From assembly GCA_039029195.1 (NCBI GenBank), contig JBCCGR010000006.1:1-64000 (forward strand): a DNA stretch of 64,000 bases, given 5' to 3'. The translations under genes were made by a program, and so were the position numbers. The DNA is from JBCCGR01 sp039029195 (GTDB taxonomy: Bacteria; Pseudomonadota; Alphaproteobacteria; Rhizobiales; Rhizobiaceae). Of the stretch, positions 21,672 to 31,758 are shown one piece after another; position 1 is the first letter of the stretch; each line of letters starts with the position of its first letter. The notes below the pieces were generated by a model. That model had not been told where the DNA came from. It searched no databases and was given only the letters and a program-made list of their open reading frames with translations.

Positions 21672-24119
21672 ATGAAACAGAAACTTGTTGTTGTCGGCAA
21701 CGGCATGGCGCCGGGCCGTATGCTGGAAGATTTGTTTGAACGCGATGCAGAAGCGTACGAGGTCACGATCTTCAATGCTGAACCCCGGGTCAACTACAAC
21801 CGGCTGATGCTGTCGCCAGTGCTTTCGGGTGAGAAGACCTATGAAGACATCATCACCCATGATGATGACTGGTATGCCGCGAACGGTGTGATCCTTCACA
21901 AATCATCTCGCATCAGCGCGATTGATCGTGAAGCAAAAACCGTGACCAGCGAAAACGGCATCACCGCATCTTACGACAAGCTGGTGATTGCCACAGGTTC
22001 CGATCCAATCATGATCCCGTTTCCGGGCCATGATCTTGATGGTGTCATCACCTATCGTGATCTTGATGACGTTGAGACCATGCTGGAAGCCTCGCGCACC
22101 AAAAAGCGTGCGGTGGTGATTGGCGGTGGACTGCTTGGTCTGGAAGCGGCTGCCAGCCTGAAGATGCAGGGTATGGAGGTGACGGTCATCCACCTTGCCA
22201 ACACGCTGATGGAAAAGCAGCTTGATGAATCCGCCGGTCACCTTCTGGCAGATGCCTTCAAGGATCGCGGCGTCGAGGTTTTGACCCAGGCCAACACCGG
22301 CAAGATCCTCGGTGACGGCAAGATCGTCACCGGTGTCGAACTGGAAGACGGCACGCAGATCAAAACCGACATTGTGTGCATGGCAGTGGGCATTCGCCCC
22401 AATATCGGACTGGCACAACAGACCGAACTTGCGGTCAATCGTGGCGTTCTGGTGGGCGATGATATGCGCACCAACGATCCCGACATCTTTGCGCTTGGCG
22501 AGTGTGTTGAACACAACGGCCAGTGCTACGGGCTGGTGGCGCCGCTTTACGAAATGGCGTCCGTGATAGCTGATCAGTTGCTGGATGGCGATGCCGTCTA
22601 TGGCGGTTCAGTGACCGCGACAAAGCTCAAGGTGACCGGTGTTGATCTTTATTCAGCTGGCGACTTTGCCGACGATGAGGATCGCGAGGAAATCGTTTTG
22701 CGCGATGCCATGTCGGGCGTCTACAAGCGGCTTGTTCTGAAGGACAATCGCATCATTGGTGCGGTGCTTTATGGCGAAACCTCCGACGGTCCGTGGTTCT
22801 TCGATCTGTTGAAGAAGCAGACCGATATTTCCGAAATGCGCGAAACCCTGATTTTCGGCCAGGCCTATCAGGGGGGCGAACCGCTGGACCCTATGGCGGC
22901 CGTTGCAGCCTTGCCGGATGATGCAGAAATCTGTGGCTGTAACGGCGTTTGTAAGTCAAAAATCACCGGCGCCATCGCTTCAAAGGGACTGACCACGCTT
23001 GATGATGTGCGGGCCCACACCAAGGCCTCATCATCTTGCGGCACCTGCACGGGGCTGGTTGAACAGCTCATGGTGCTGTCGCTAGGCGATGCCTACAATC
23101 CCAATGCGGTTACGCCCATGTGCGGCTGTACCGATCTCGGCCATTCCGATGTGCGTCGTCTGATCAAGGCGAAAGACCTGAAGACCATTCCTGCTGTTCA
23201 ACAGACGCTTGAATGGAAGACCGGAACTGGCTGTGCCAAGTGTCGCCCGGCGCTCAACTACTATCTGATTTGTGACTGGCCGGATGAATATTCAGACGAC
23301 TACCAGTCCCGTTTCATCAATGAACGTGTGCACGCCAACATCCAGAAAGATGGCACCTATTCCATTATTCCACGCATGTGGGGCGGGCAGACCTCGTCCA
23401 CTGAACTGCGTGCGATTGCCGATGCGGTGGATAAATACAATATCCCGACCGTGAAGGTGACCGGTGGCCAGCGCATCGACATGCTGGGCATCAAGAAAGA
23501 AGACCTTCCTGCCGTGTGGGCTGATCTTGGCAAGGCCGGATTTGTCTCAGGCCATGCCTACGCAAAGGGTCTGCGCACGGTAAAAACCTGTGTGGGCAAT
23601 GACTGGTGTCGCTTCGGCACGCAGGATTCCACCGGACTTGGTGTGCGACTTGAAAAATTCATGTGGGGATCGTGGACCCCGGCCAAGGTGAAGCTTGCGG
23701 TTTCCGGCTGTCCGCGCAACTGCGCAGAAGCAACCTGCAAGGACGTGGGCGTCATATGTGTTGATTCCGGCTTTGAACTCCACTTCGCCGGTGCGGCAGG
23801 CCTCGACATCAAGGGCACGGAAATTCTCGGCCATGTGAAAACCGAGGACGAGGCGCTGGAGCACATTGTTGCAGTGGTTCAGATGTACCGCGAGCAGGGC
23901 CACTATCTGGAACGCATTTACAAGTGGGCCAAACGCATTGGCTATGACGAGGTGCGCCGTCAGATCATGGATGATGCCGAGATGCGCAAGGCCTATTTCG
24001 ACCGCTTCGTCTTCAGCCAGAAATTTGCGCAGGTCGACCCCTGGGACGAACGGGTTTCCGGCAAGGACAAGCACGAGTTCTCGCCCATGGCGACCCTTCG
24101 ACTGGAGGCGGCGGAATGA
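21672..24119 (+). CDS. nirB: Assimilatory nitrite reductase [NAD(P)H] large subunit
   Basis: An 815-residue protein that reduces nitrite to ammonium in the cytoplasm. Order of domains: FAD/NAD(P)H oxidoreductase (VVVGNGMAPGR at the start, VVIGGGLLGLEAA near 150), a BFD-like [2Fe-2S] domain (CGCNGVCKSKI near 418, then SSCGTC), and the sirohaem-4Fe-4S reductase with the four cysteines in TCVGNDWC and CPRNCAEATC. All cofactor ligands are present. The 3' end overlaps nirD by four bases. Sirohaem would come from the synthase encoded 3 kb downstream. Confidence 0.96.
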   Translation: MKQKLVVVGNGMAPGRMLEDLFERDAEAYEVTIFNAEPRVNYNRLMLSPVLSGEKTYEDIITHDDDWYAANGVILHKSSRISAIDREAKTVTSENGITASYDKLVIATGSDPIMIPFPGHDLDGVITYRDLDDVETMLEASRTKKRAVVIGGGLLGLEAAASLKMQGMEVTVIHLANTLMEKQLDESAGHLLADAFKDRGVEVLTQANTGKILGDGKIVTGVELEDGTQIKTDIVCMAVGIRPNIGLAQQTELAVNRGVLVGDDMRTNDPDIFALGECVEHNGQCYGLVAPLYEMASVIADQLLDGDAVYGGSVTATKLKVTGVDLYSAGDFADDEDREEIVLRDAMSGVYKRLVLKDNRIIGAVLYGETSDGPWFFDLLKKQTDISEMRETLIFGQAYQGGEPLDPMAAVAALPDDAEICGCNGVCKSKITGAIASKGLTTLDDVRAHTKASSSCGTCTGLVEQLMVLSLGDAYNPNAVTPMCGCTDLGHSDVRRLIKAKDLKTIPAVQQTLEWKTGTGCAKCRPALNYYLICDWPDEYSDDYQSRFINERVHANIQKDGTYSIIPRMWGGQTSSTELRAIADAVDKYNIPTVKVTGGQRIDMLGIKKEDLPAVWADLGKAGFVSGHAYAKGLRTVKTCVGNDWCRFGTQDSTGLGVRLEKFMWGSWTPAKVKLAVSGCPRNCAEATCKDVGVICVDSGFELHFAGAAGLDIKGTEILGHVKTEDEALEHIVAVVQMYREQGHYLERIYKWAKRIGYDEVRRQIMDDAEMRKAYFDRFVFSQKFAQVDPWDERVSGKDKHEFSPMATLRLEAAE

Positions 24120-24448
24120 ATGCGATGACAGGCACATGGGTAAAAGTTGGAACGCTTCAGGATATTCCGAAACAGGGATCACGCTGCATCAATGCCGGTG
24201 AGATGACCATCGCCGTTTTCCGCACGATGGATGATCAGGTCTTTGCGCTGGAAGATAAATGTCCTCACAAGCACGGCCCGCTGAGCCAGGGGATCGTGCA
24301 TGATGGCTGCGTGACCTGCCCGCTGCACAATTGGGTGATTTCGCTGGCCACGGGCGAGGCACAAGGTGCGGACGAAGGTGCGACGATATCCATTCCGACC
24401 CGGCTTGATGGTGACGAGGTGCTTCTCGATGCCAGCGGTCTGCGGTGA
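24116..24448 (+). CDS. nirD: Nitrite reductase small subunit with Rieske-type cluster ligands
   Basis: A 110-residue NirD protein. It keeps the Rieske [2Fe-2S] ligands CPH near residue 45 and CPLH near 65; many NirD proteins have lost these. It associates with NirB and is needed for full nitrite reductase activity. The ATG at 24116 overlaps the nirB stop as ATGA; a second ATG at 24125 is possible. The downstream nitrate reductase gene begins at or just after its stop, so the three genes are closely coupled. Confidence 0.94.
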   Translation: MNAMTGTWVKVGTLQDIPKQGSRCINAGEMTIAVFRTMDDQVFALEDKCPHKHGPLSQGIVHDGCVTCPLHNWVISLATGEAQGADEGATISIPTRLDGDEVLLDASGLR

Positions 24449-24453
24449 CCATA

Positions 24454-27111
24454 ATGTCTTGCGCGTCAGGACCATCGGTTAAAACCACCTGCCCCTATTG
24501 CGGGGTGGGTTGCGGGATCATCGCGACCCCGCAGCAGGATGGTTCTGTCGAGATTAAGGGCGATCCGGAACATCCGGCCAATTTTGGTCGGTTGTGTTCC
24601 AAGGGATCGGCGCTGGGCGAGACGGTGTCAAAAGAAGACCGGCTACTCTACCCGGAAGTGGACGGACGGCGCACGGACTGGGACACCGCGCTTGATCTGG
24701 TCGCTGAAAAATTCTCATCGGCAATCGCCGAATATGGTCCTGACAGTGTCGCGTTTTATGTCTCCGGTCAGATCCTGACGGAAGATTATTACGTGGCCAA
24801 CAAGCTGATGAAGGGGTTCATCGGTTCGGCCAATATCGACACCAATTCCCGGCTGTGCATGGCGTCCTCCGTTGCCGGACACAAACGCGCTTTTGGTTCA
24901 GACACGGTTCCCGGAACCTACGAGGATCTTGAACAGGCTGATCTGGTGGTGCTCACCGGATCCAATCTCGCCTGGTGTCATCCTGTGATTTATCAGCGGC
25001 TGGCGGCAGCCAAAGAAGCACGCCCGCATATAAAGGTCGTGCTGATCGATCCCCGCCGCACCATGAGTGCCGACATTGCCGATCTTCATCTTGCAATCTG
25101 TCCGGATGGTGATGTGGCGCTGTTCAACGGCCTGCTCGATCATCTGGCCCGCACGGCGGTGCTCGACCGGGATTATATTGAGGCGAACACCAACGGTCTT
25201 GCTGAAGCCCTTTTGTGTGCCCAAAGCATGGCCGGGAACGTTGTCGCTGACACCGGGCTTTCGCGCGAAGAGATCGACGCGTTTTTTGACCTGTTCGCTT
25301 CGACGAGAAAAACGGTCACGGTCTACAGTCAGGGCGTCAACCAGTCGTCCTGCGGAACAGACAAGGTCAATGCGATCCTGAACTGCCATCTGGCCACCGG
25401 TCGCATTGGCAGGCCGGGCATGGGACCTTTTTCGATCACCGGTCAGCCCAATGCGATGGGCGGTCGCGAAGTGGGCGGGCTTGCCAACATGCTTGCCGCT
25501 CACATGGATCTGGGCAATCCCGAACACAGCAAGATTGTGCAATCCTTCTGGCAGTCGCCTGACCTTGCAATGCAGCCCGGCCTCAAGGCTGTCGACATGT
25601 TCCGCGCCGTTGCCGACGGGCGCATCAAGGCGCTGTGGATCATGGCAACCAATCCCGCTGACAGTTTGCCGGATGCTGGTGCTGTGGAAGAGGCGATCTC
25701 CAACTGCCCGTTTGTGGTTGTCTCAGACGTCATCCACTCCACGGACACGGTTCGCCATGCCCATGTGAAACTGCCTGCTGCCGCCTGGGGTGAAAAAGAT
25801 GGAACGGTCACCAATTCCGAACGGCGGATTTCGCGACAGAAGCGTTTTCTGGAGTTGCCCGGCGAGGTGAAGCCCGACTGGTGGCATCTTGCCGAAGTTG
25901 CCCGCCGCATGGGCCATGATGAGGCATTTTCCTATTCCGGTCCTGCAGAAATTTTTCGCGAACATGCGTCACTATCCGCGGAGCGCAACGACGGTGCTCG
26001 CGACTTTGACATTGGTGGCCTAAAAGCAATTTCAGATGCGGACTATGACGCGCTGGCACCCGTTCAGTGGCCGGTCAAAAGTGCGGATGATCTCTCCGAT
26101 CAGCGGTTTTTTGCCGGGGGCAATTTCTTCACGCCAGACCACAAGGCGCGGTTCCTCGCGGTCAGCAATCCTGATGAACGTACGCGAGATGCCGATCATC
26201 CGCTCATCCTCAACACGGGTCGGATACGGGACCACTGGCATACGATGACGCGCACGGGCCGTAGCCCGCGCAACTCGTCGCACATGGGCGAACCCTATTG
26301 CGAAATTCACCCTGCCGATGCCCTGCGCCACGGCATTTCTGAAGCCTCGCTGGTCGAGGTTTCGAACGCCCAGGGGCACTGTCTGGTTCGGGCGATGATC
26401 TCGACCCGCCAGCAGGAAGGCTCGGTCTTTGTGCCAATGCACTGGACCGACCAGTTCGCCTCCAGCGGTCGTGTTGATACTCTGGTCGCGCCTGAAACCG
26501 ATCCCGTTTCCGGCCAGCCCGCATCAAAGAACGTCGCTGTTGCCATACGTGCGGCACGGATGAAGATTTTTGGCTTCCTTGTGAGTCGTGACAAGCCTGA
26601 CCCCTGCTGGTCGGCCTATTGGGCGCTCGCCAGGATCAACAATGGTTGGCGCATGGAGTTTGCGCTTTCAGATGCTGATCTCAACGGCTTTGTGGAAGCC
26701 GCATGCGGCAAGCCACTTGCCACCGCGGCACAGCGACTAACTTCTGACCAGCCTTATCTCAATCGCGCCATCTGGCTCGAAAGCGGTCAACTGGATACGG
26801 CGCTCTTTACGGCATCTCAACCCGTCGCAGTATCGCGCTCATGGATGGTGGGGCGGTTCGAAGCGTCCGCAGATGAACGCGTCCCGACAGGGTTATTGGC
26901 CGGTCGTCCGGGCGTCGATCAGCCGGACAAGGGGCCGATTGTGTGCTCCTGCTTTGCCGTTGGCGCCAATCAGATTCGCGCTGCCATCGGCGAGGGGCAC
27001 CGAGATGTAGCGGCCATTGGCAAAGCCACCTGCGCGGGCACCAATTGCGGCTCCTGCAAATCAGAAATCAGCGGATTGATTCATGAAGCATCTCCTATCG
27101 CTGCCGAATAA
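24454..27111 (+). CDS. nasA: Assimilatory nitrate reductase catalytic subunit
   Basis: About 885 residues of a molybdopterin (bis-MGD) nitrate reductase. It begins with the 4Fe-4S motif CPYCGVGC followed by a fourth Cys in RLCSKG. The central molybdopterin domains include MASSVAGHKRAFG and YSQGVNQSSCGTDK, and the C-terminus carries a BFD-like [2Fe-2S] domain (CSCFAVGANQIR, CAGTNCGSC). It reduces nitrate to nitrite in the cytoplasm for NirBD. Electron donor is unclear because no separate NasB/NasC gene is present. The ATG at 24454 is taken; a GTG at 24445 overlaps the nirD stop. The siroheme synthase gene starts inside its 3' end. Confidence 0.94.
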   Translation: MSCASGPSVKTTCPYCGVGCGIIATPQQDGSVEIKGDPEHPANFGRLCSKGSALGETVSKEDRLLYPEVDGRRTDWDTALDLVAEKFSSAIAEYGPDSVAFYVSGQILTEDYYVANKLMKGFIGSANIDTNSRLCMASSVAGHKRAFGSDTVPGTYEDLEQADLVVLTGSNLAWCHPVIYQRLAAAKEARPHIKVVLIDPRRTMSADIADLHLAICPDGDVALFNGLLDHLARTAVLDRDYIEANTNGLAEALLCAQSMAGNVVADTGLSREEIDAFFDLFASTRKTVTVYSQGVNQSSCGTDKVNAILNCHLATGRIGRPGMGPFSITGQPNAMGGREVGGLANMLAAHMDLGNPEHSKIVQSFWQSPDLAMQPGLKAVDMFRAVADGRIKALWIMATNPADSLPDAGAVEEAISNCPFVVVSDVIHSTDTVRHAHVKLPAAAWGEKDGTVTNSERRISRQKRFLELPGEVKPDWWHLAEVARRMGHDEAFSYSGPAEIFREHASLSAERNDGARDFDIGGLKAISDADYDALAPVQWPVKSADDLSDQRFFAGGNFFTPDHKARFLAVSNPDERTRDADHPLILNTGRIRDHWHTMTRTGRSPRNSSHMGEPYCEIHPADALRHGISEASLVEVSNAQGHCLVRAMISTRQQEGSVFVPMHWTDQFASSGRVDTLVAPETDPVSGQPASKNVAVAIRAARMKIFGFLVSRDKPDPCWSAYWALARINNGWRMEFALSDADLNGFVEAACGKPLATAAQRLTSDQPYLNRAIWLESGQLDTALFTASQPVAVSRSWMVGRFEASADERVPTGLLAGRPGVDQPDKGPIVCSCFAVGANQIRAAIGEGHRDVAAIGKATCAGTNCGSCKSEISGLIHEASPIAAE

Positions 27112-28084
27112 TGCTGGCGTTGCGCAGGTCAGACGCCGCAAGCGTTCCGCTCGGATTGGTGTCCTGGCGACACTGCCGGTGTTTTTGCCGCTGACGGGCC
27201 AAAAGGTTGTTTTGGCAGGTGGATCGGAAGCCGCTGCATGGAAGGGGGAACTCCTCGCCGCCAGTGGTGCGATTGTCCATGTCTTCGCACCGACCCTGGA
27301 TCCTGTGTTCAGCGCCGTCATGGCCGAACGTCCACAGGCGTTCGTTCATCATGCGCGTGCCTGGACGGCGGATTGTATTGCGTACGCTGCCTTGGCGCTT
27401 TGTGATGCTGCAAGTGATGGGGAGGCGCAGGCCTTTCACTGCGCCGCTAAGCAGGCTGGCGTGCCGGTCAATGTGATTGACCGGCCCAAATTCTGCTCGT
27501 TTCAGTTTGGTTCCATCGTCAACCGCTCACCCGTGGTTATCAGCATTTCAACAGGCGGTGCCGCGCCAATTCTGGGGCAAGCCATTCGACGCCGGATTGA
27601 GGCCGTAGTGCCAGCGTCTTTGACGAAATGGGCGCAATTGGCGGTTCGCATTCGCCAAACGGTGCTTGACCGGTTAGCACCAGGCCAGGATCGCCGTGCA
27701 TTTTGGGACGGATTTTCGGCAAAAGCGCTCTGTGGTTCCGCGCCGTCGAATATGGCGTTTGAAGAACTCCAGTCATCTATCCGGGGGATCGCCAGTAAAG
27801 TAAGTGAACTTGGCCTCGTCTGGCACATCGGCATTAGCCACGGCGATCCGGAACTGCTGACATTGCGCGACGTTCGCTATCTTCAAAGCGCCGACATAAT
27901 TCTGCACGATGCAAGCGTGCCTGCTGCCGTTCTGGAATTGGGGCGCCGCGAAGCGGTGCGGGAGGCTTTTTGTGGTTCGAAAGATATGTGTCAGCGACGT
28001 CTCACAGAGCTTCGCACCGCAGGAAAATCTGTTGTCGTTCTGAGGGGGACCGAAAACGCCAACATCATGTCAGGCGAACTCTGA
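27083..28084 (+). CDS. Siroheme synthase: precorrin-2 dehydrogenase domain with truncated methyltransferase domain
   Basis: A 333-residue CysG-like protein. From about residue 30 it has the dehydrogenase/ferrochelatase part: LPVFLPLTGQKVVLAGG, then DRPKFCSF and SPVVISISTGGAAP. From about 245 it enters the uroporphyrinogen III methyltransferase fold (GDPELLTLRDVRYLQSADII). The frame stops about 89 residues in, where VRLKGGDPFVFGRG would normally follow; here the segment reads VVLRGTENANIMSGEL. Full CysG is about 460-480 residues. It probably makes sirohaem from precorrin-2 supplied by another methyltransferase. The start overlaps nasA by 29 bases, so the first 25 residues may not be native. 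Confidence 0.8.
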   Translation: MKHLLSLPNNAGVAQVRRRKRSARIGVLATLPVFLPLTGQKVVLAGGSEAAAWKGELLAASGAIVHVFAPTLDPVFSAVMAERPQAFVHHARAWTADCIAYAALALCDAASDGEAQAFHCAAKQAGVPVNVIDRPKFCSFQFGSIVNRSPVVISISTGGAAPILGQAIRRRIEAVVPASLTKWAQLAVRIRQTVLDRLAPGQDRRAFWDGFSAKALCGSAPSNMAFEELQSSIRGIASKVSELGLVWHIGISHGDPELLTLRDVRYLQSADIILHDASVPAAVLELGRREAVREAFCGSKDMCQRRLTELRTAGKSVVVLRGTENANIMSGEL

Positions 28085-28130
28085 ATTATCGCTTTCGATG
28101 CCGCTCTGGGTTCACAGAGGCCCACTGGCG

Positions 28131-30140
28131 TCATGCGTCCTTCGGTTCCAGGCGCAATAACAGGCTTCCATCCAGCACCTGTGCGCCACTGTCCACCAAA
28201 CGTTCCGCAACAACCCCATCGCGGGGGGAAAATAGCGCGTGCTCCATTTTCATGGCTTCAAGCACGATCATCGGATCGCCTTCAGCAACCTGATCGCCTT
28301 CGTTTACCGAGACGATTGTGACGAGGCCCGGCATCGGGGCGACGATGTCATCTGTTTGATCCAGTTCACCACCCGAGCGTGCCAAAGGATCGGGAACAGT
28401 GAAGGAAAACGATTGACCGGCGTCAAACACGAAGATCTGGTTGCCAACTTTTGCCACATCAAGCCGGCGAGTCTCACCTTCACTGAAAATACGAAATCGT
28501 GTGTCATCCTCGTGGGTTACGGAAAGCTCTACAGGGCCAAGTTCTCCATTGATGATGAAATGCCCTTGCCCCAGAATCTGAACGCGCTGCTCTATGCTCA
28601 CATCATCCATGATCAGTTGAGCTATGCAATCGCCGTTCGACCAGTGACGCCATCCGCTCAGCGCGTTCCATGGGTCGTTCTGGTTTTCCTTTGCAGATTT
28701 CAAAAGACCTGCTGCCATGAGACCAGCCGTGGCAGTGACAATTTGGTCGGGCGCTTTCTCCTTGGAAAGTTTATCCAAATCACGTCCGATAAGCCCGGTA
28801 TCCACATCGCCTGATGCGAAGCCGAAATGCGCAGAAAGAGCGGAAAGAAAAGCCAGGTTCGTCACTGATCCGCCGATATGACAATCGCCAAGCGCTGAAT
28901 GGAGCATCTTCAAGGCGGTGGCACGGTTTGGACCATGCACAATGAGCTTTGCGATCATCGGATCGTAAAACGGACTGATTTCATCGCCTTCGCGAATGCC
29001 GCTATCGACGCGCACGGACCCACGTTTAAACGCGGTGGCACCGGGAAAACGCAAATGCTCAATGGTTCCGATTGCTGGTAAAAAACCTTTGGGCACGTCT
29101 TCTGCGTAAATCCTTGCTTCAAAGGACCAGCCATTGATGGTCAGATCGGATTGTGTGACTGGCAATACTTCGCCTGCGGCCACGCGCAACTGCAGTTCGA
29201 CGAAATCAAGACCGGTGATCGCCTCCGACACAGGGTGCTCGACTTGGAGCCGCGTGTTCATTTCCATGAACCAGAAGCCGTCTTCCTGGAGCCCGTTTGA
29301 GCCATCGACAATGAATTCCACTGTGCCAGCGCCGGAATACCCAATCGCCTTCGCGGCATCGACGGCAGCCTTACCCATGGCATTGCGCACATTTTGCGGC
29401 ATTTCGGGGGCAGGGGCCTCCTCTATCACCTTTTGATGACGGCGCTGGAGCGAGCAGTCGCGTTCGAACAGGTGAACCACGTTTCCATGATTGTCCCCAA
29501 ACACCTGCAATTCAATGTGCCGTGGCTTGGTGATGTATTTTTCAATGAGACAGATTGGGTCGCCGAAACTGGCCTGAGCCTCGCGTTGTGCCGATTCCAG
29601 CTCGGATTTGAAGTCGGCCGGTTTTTCGACTAACCGCATTCCCTTTCCGCCGCCCCCGGCACGGGCCTTGATGAGAACCGGATATCCGATTGCTTCCGCT
29701 TCTTTGGTGAGAAAATCAGGGTCCTGATTGTCGCCATGGTAACCGGGCACCACCGGCACGTTAGCCTTTTGCATCAATGCCTTGGCAGAATCTTTTAATC
29801 CCATGGCTTCAATCGCTGCAGCCGATGGCCCGATAAACGTCAGCCCAGCATCACCAACGGCCTGAACGAACTTCGGATTTTCCGACAGAAATCCGTAGCC
29901 GGGATGGATTGCTTCCGCTCCCGTTTGTTTCGCCGCTTCAATGATGTTGTCGAAATTGAGGTAGCTTTCAGATGCCTGTGAAGCACCGATATGAACGGCG
30001 CGATTGGCCATCGAGACGTGTTTGGCATTGCGGTCTGCATCGGAATAGACCGCAACTGTTTTGATGCCCAAGCGTTTGGCGGTTGTGATTACCCGGCAGG
30101 CGATTTCGCCCCGGTTGGCAATAAGGATGGTGTCAAACAT
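28131..30140 (-). CDS. mccA: Methylcrotonoyl-CoA carboxylase, biotin-containing alpha subunit
   Basis: A 669-residue acyl-CoA carboxylase alpha subunit. It starts with the biotin carboxylase N-lobe (MFDTILIANRGEIACRVI), has the glycine-rich ATP loop KARAGGGGKGMR near residue 160, and ends with a biotinyl domain whose EAMKM motif places the biotinylated Lys at about 631. It carboxylates 3-methylcrotonyl-CoA in leucine degradation together with the beta subunit encoded ten bases upstream. Its length and pairing with ivd favour this over propionyl-CoA carboxylase. It is the last gene of the operon and converges on the siroheme synthase gene. Confidence 0.93.
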   Translation of the reverse strand: MFDTILIANRGEIACRVITTAKRLGIKTVAVYSDADRNAKHVSMANRAVHIGASQASESYLNFDNIIEAAKQTGAEAIHPGYGFLSENPKFVQAVGDAGLTFIGPSAAAIEAMGLKDSAKALMQKANVPVVPGYHGDNQDPDFLTKEAEAIGYPVLIKARAGGGGKGMRLVEKPADFKSELESAQREAQASFGDPICLIEKYITKPRHIELQVFGDNHGNVVHLFERDCSLQRRHQKVIEEAPAPEMPQNVRNAMGKAAVDAAKAIGYSGAGTVEFIVDGSNGLQEDGFWFMEMNTRLQVEHPVSEAITGLDFVELQLRVAAGEVLPVTQSDLTINGWSFEARIYAEDVPKGFLPAIGTIEHLRFPGATAFKRGSVRVDSGIREGDEISPFYDPMIAKLIVHGPNRATALKMLHSALGDCHIGGSVTNLAFLSALSAHFGFASGDVDTGLIGRDLDKLSKEKAPDQIVTATAGLMAAGLLKSAKENQNDPWNALSGWRHWSNGDCIAQLIMDDVSIEQRVQILGQGHFIINGELGPVELSVTHEDDTRFRIFSEGETRRLDVAKVGNQIFVFDAGQSFSFTVPDPLARSGGELDQTDDIVAPMPGLVTIVSVNEGDQVAEGDPMIVLEAMKMEHALFSPRDGVVAERLVDSGAQVLDGSLLLRLEPKDA

Positions 30141-30150
30141 GATTACGCCC

Positions 30151-31758
30151 TCACATCCTGAAGAGACCGAAACGCGTCTCTTCGATCGGCGCGTTCAGAG
30201 TTGCGGCAAGGCTTAGCGCAAGCACCTCTCGACTCTTTCGGGGATCAATGATCCCGTCGTCCCATAGCCGGGCTGAAGCGTAGAGCGGGTGGCTTTGACG
30301 TTCGAACATGTCCAGAGTCGGCTGCTTGAAGTCACGTTCTGCAGCTTCTGACCACTCACCGCCTTGTCGCTCGATGGCGTCTCTTTTGACGGTGGCTAGT
30401 ACGCCTGCTGCCTGTTCGCCACCCATCACGCTGATGCGGGAGTTGGGCCAGGTCCAAAGAAACCGGGGCGCATAGGCCCGGCCACACATGCCATAGTTTC
30501 CCGCGCCAAAAGAGCCGCCGACCAGCATGGTGATTTTTGGAACTGCCGATGTCGCGACTGCGGTCACCAACTTCGCGCCATTTTTGGCGATGCCTTCGGT
30601 TTCGTATTTTTGTCCGACCATAAAGCCGGTGATGTTCTGTAGAAATACGAGCGGCGTCTTTCGCTGAGAGCAAAGCTCCACAAAATGCGCGCCTTTGACA
30701 GCGCTTTCCGAAAACAACACCCCGTTGTTGGCGATGATTCCGACAGGAATTCCCATCACATGGGCAAAGCCGCACACGAGCGTGGTGCCATAGCGCGCCT
30801 TGAATTCGTCAAAGCGGGAACCGTCCACCAAGCGGGCGATCACTTCGCGAATGTCGTAGGGCGTTTTCAGATCAGCAGGCACGACACCGGGTATTTCCGC
30901 CGGGTCGTACAGCGGAGCTTCCGGGTTGGTGAGCTCAATATCCGGCTTGGACTTGCGATTGAGATTCGAAACCACATCGCGGGTGATTGCGAGCGCGTGC
31001 TCGTCATTGTCAGCGAGATAGTCTGCAACGCCGGAAAGCCGGGTGTGTACATCACCGCCGCCAAGGTTTTCTGCGGACACCACTTCGCCCGTTGCTGCTT
31101 TAACGAGCGGCGGCCCGGCGAGAAAAATCGTGCCCTGCTCCTTCACAATGATGGAAATATCCGACATGGCAGGCACATAGGCGCCACCTGCTGTGCAGGA
31201 ACCCATCACCACCGCAATTTGTGGAATGCCCTTGGCCGACATGTTGGCCTGATTGTAGAAAATGCGCCCGAAATGGTTTTCGTCCGGAAACACTTCATCC
31301 TGATTGGGGAGGTTCGCCCCGCCCGAATCCACCAAATAGATGCAGGGCAGATTGTTTTCTTCGGCAATTTTTTGAGCGCGAAGGTGTTTCTTCACCGTCA
31401 TGGGGAAGTAGGTTCCGCCTTTGACGGTCGCATCATTGCACACGACCATGACATCGCGGCTGGACACCTTGCCGATTCCGGCAATGACACCGGCGGCGGG
31501 GGAGGCTCCATCGTAAATATCGTGGGCTGCGAAAAGCCCCACTTCCAGAAACGGAGAACCAGGGTCGAGGAGCCGGGTTACCCGGTCACGGGGGAGTATT
31601 TTGCCACGCGACAGATGCCTGTTGCGTGCCTTCTCACCACCGCCGGACATTGCGTTTTGGCTCGCAGCCTCGATTGGTTCAATGGCGGCGAGATGCGCTG
31701 TGTGATTGTCTTTGAAGACCGCCGATTGCGGGGAGATGTTGGAGGAAAGGACCGCCAT
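30151..31758 (-). CDS. mccB: Methylcrotonoyl-CoA carboxylase, carboxyltransferase beta subunit
   Basis: A 535-residue carboxyltransferase with both crotonase-like halves. Segments typical of MccB are RHLSRGKILPRDRVTRLLD near residue 48, DSGGANLPNQDEVFPD near 145, GSCTAGGAYVPAMSD near 183 and GSFGAGNYGMCGRAYAP near 420. It transfers the carboxyl group from biotin to 3-methylcrotonyl-CoA. The start codon shares its A with the TGA stop of ivd (TGATG), so the two are translationally coupled. Identity is clear from sequence and from the gene order ivd-mccB-mccA. Confidence 0.95.
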   Translation of the reverse strand: MAVLSSNISPQSAVFKDNHTAHLAAIEPIEAASQNAMSGGGEKARNRHLSRGKILPRDRVTRLLDPGSPFLEVGLFAAHDIYDGASPAAGVIAGIGKVSSRDVMVVCNDATVKGGTYFPMTVKKHLRAQKIAEENNLPCIYLVDSGGANLPNQDEVFPDENHFGRIFYNQANMSAKGIPQIAVVMGSCTAGGAYVPAMSDISIIVKEQGTIFLAGPPLVKAATGEVVSAENLGGGDVHTRLSGVADYLADNDEHALAITRDVVSNLNRKSKPDIELTNPEAPLYDPAEIPGVVPADLKTPYDIREVIARLVDGSRFDEFKARYGTTLVCGFAHVMGIPVGIIANNGVLFSESAVKGAHFVELCSQRKTPLVFLQNITGFMVGQKYETEGIAKNGAKLVTAVATSAVPKITMLVGGSFGAGNYGMCGRAYAPRFLWTWPNSRISVMGGEQAAGVLATVKRDAIERQGGEWSEAAERDFKQPTLDMFERQSHPLYASARLWDDGIIDPRKSREVLALSLAATLNAPIEETRFGLFRM

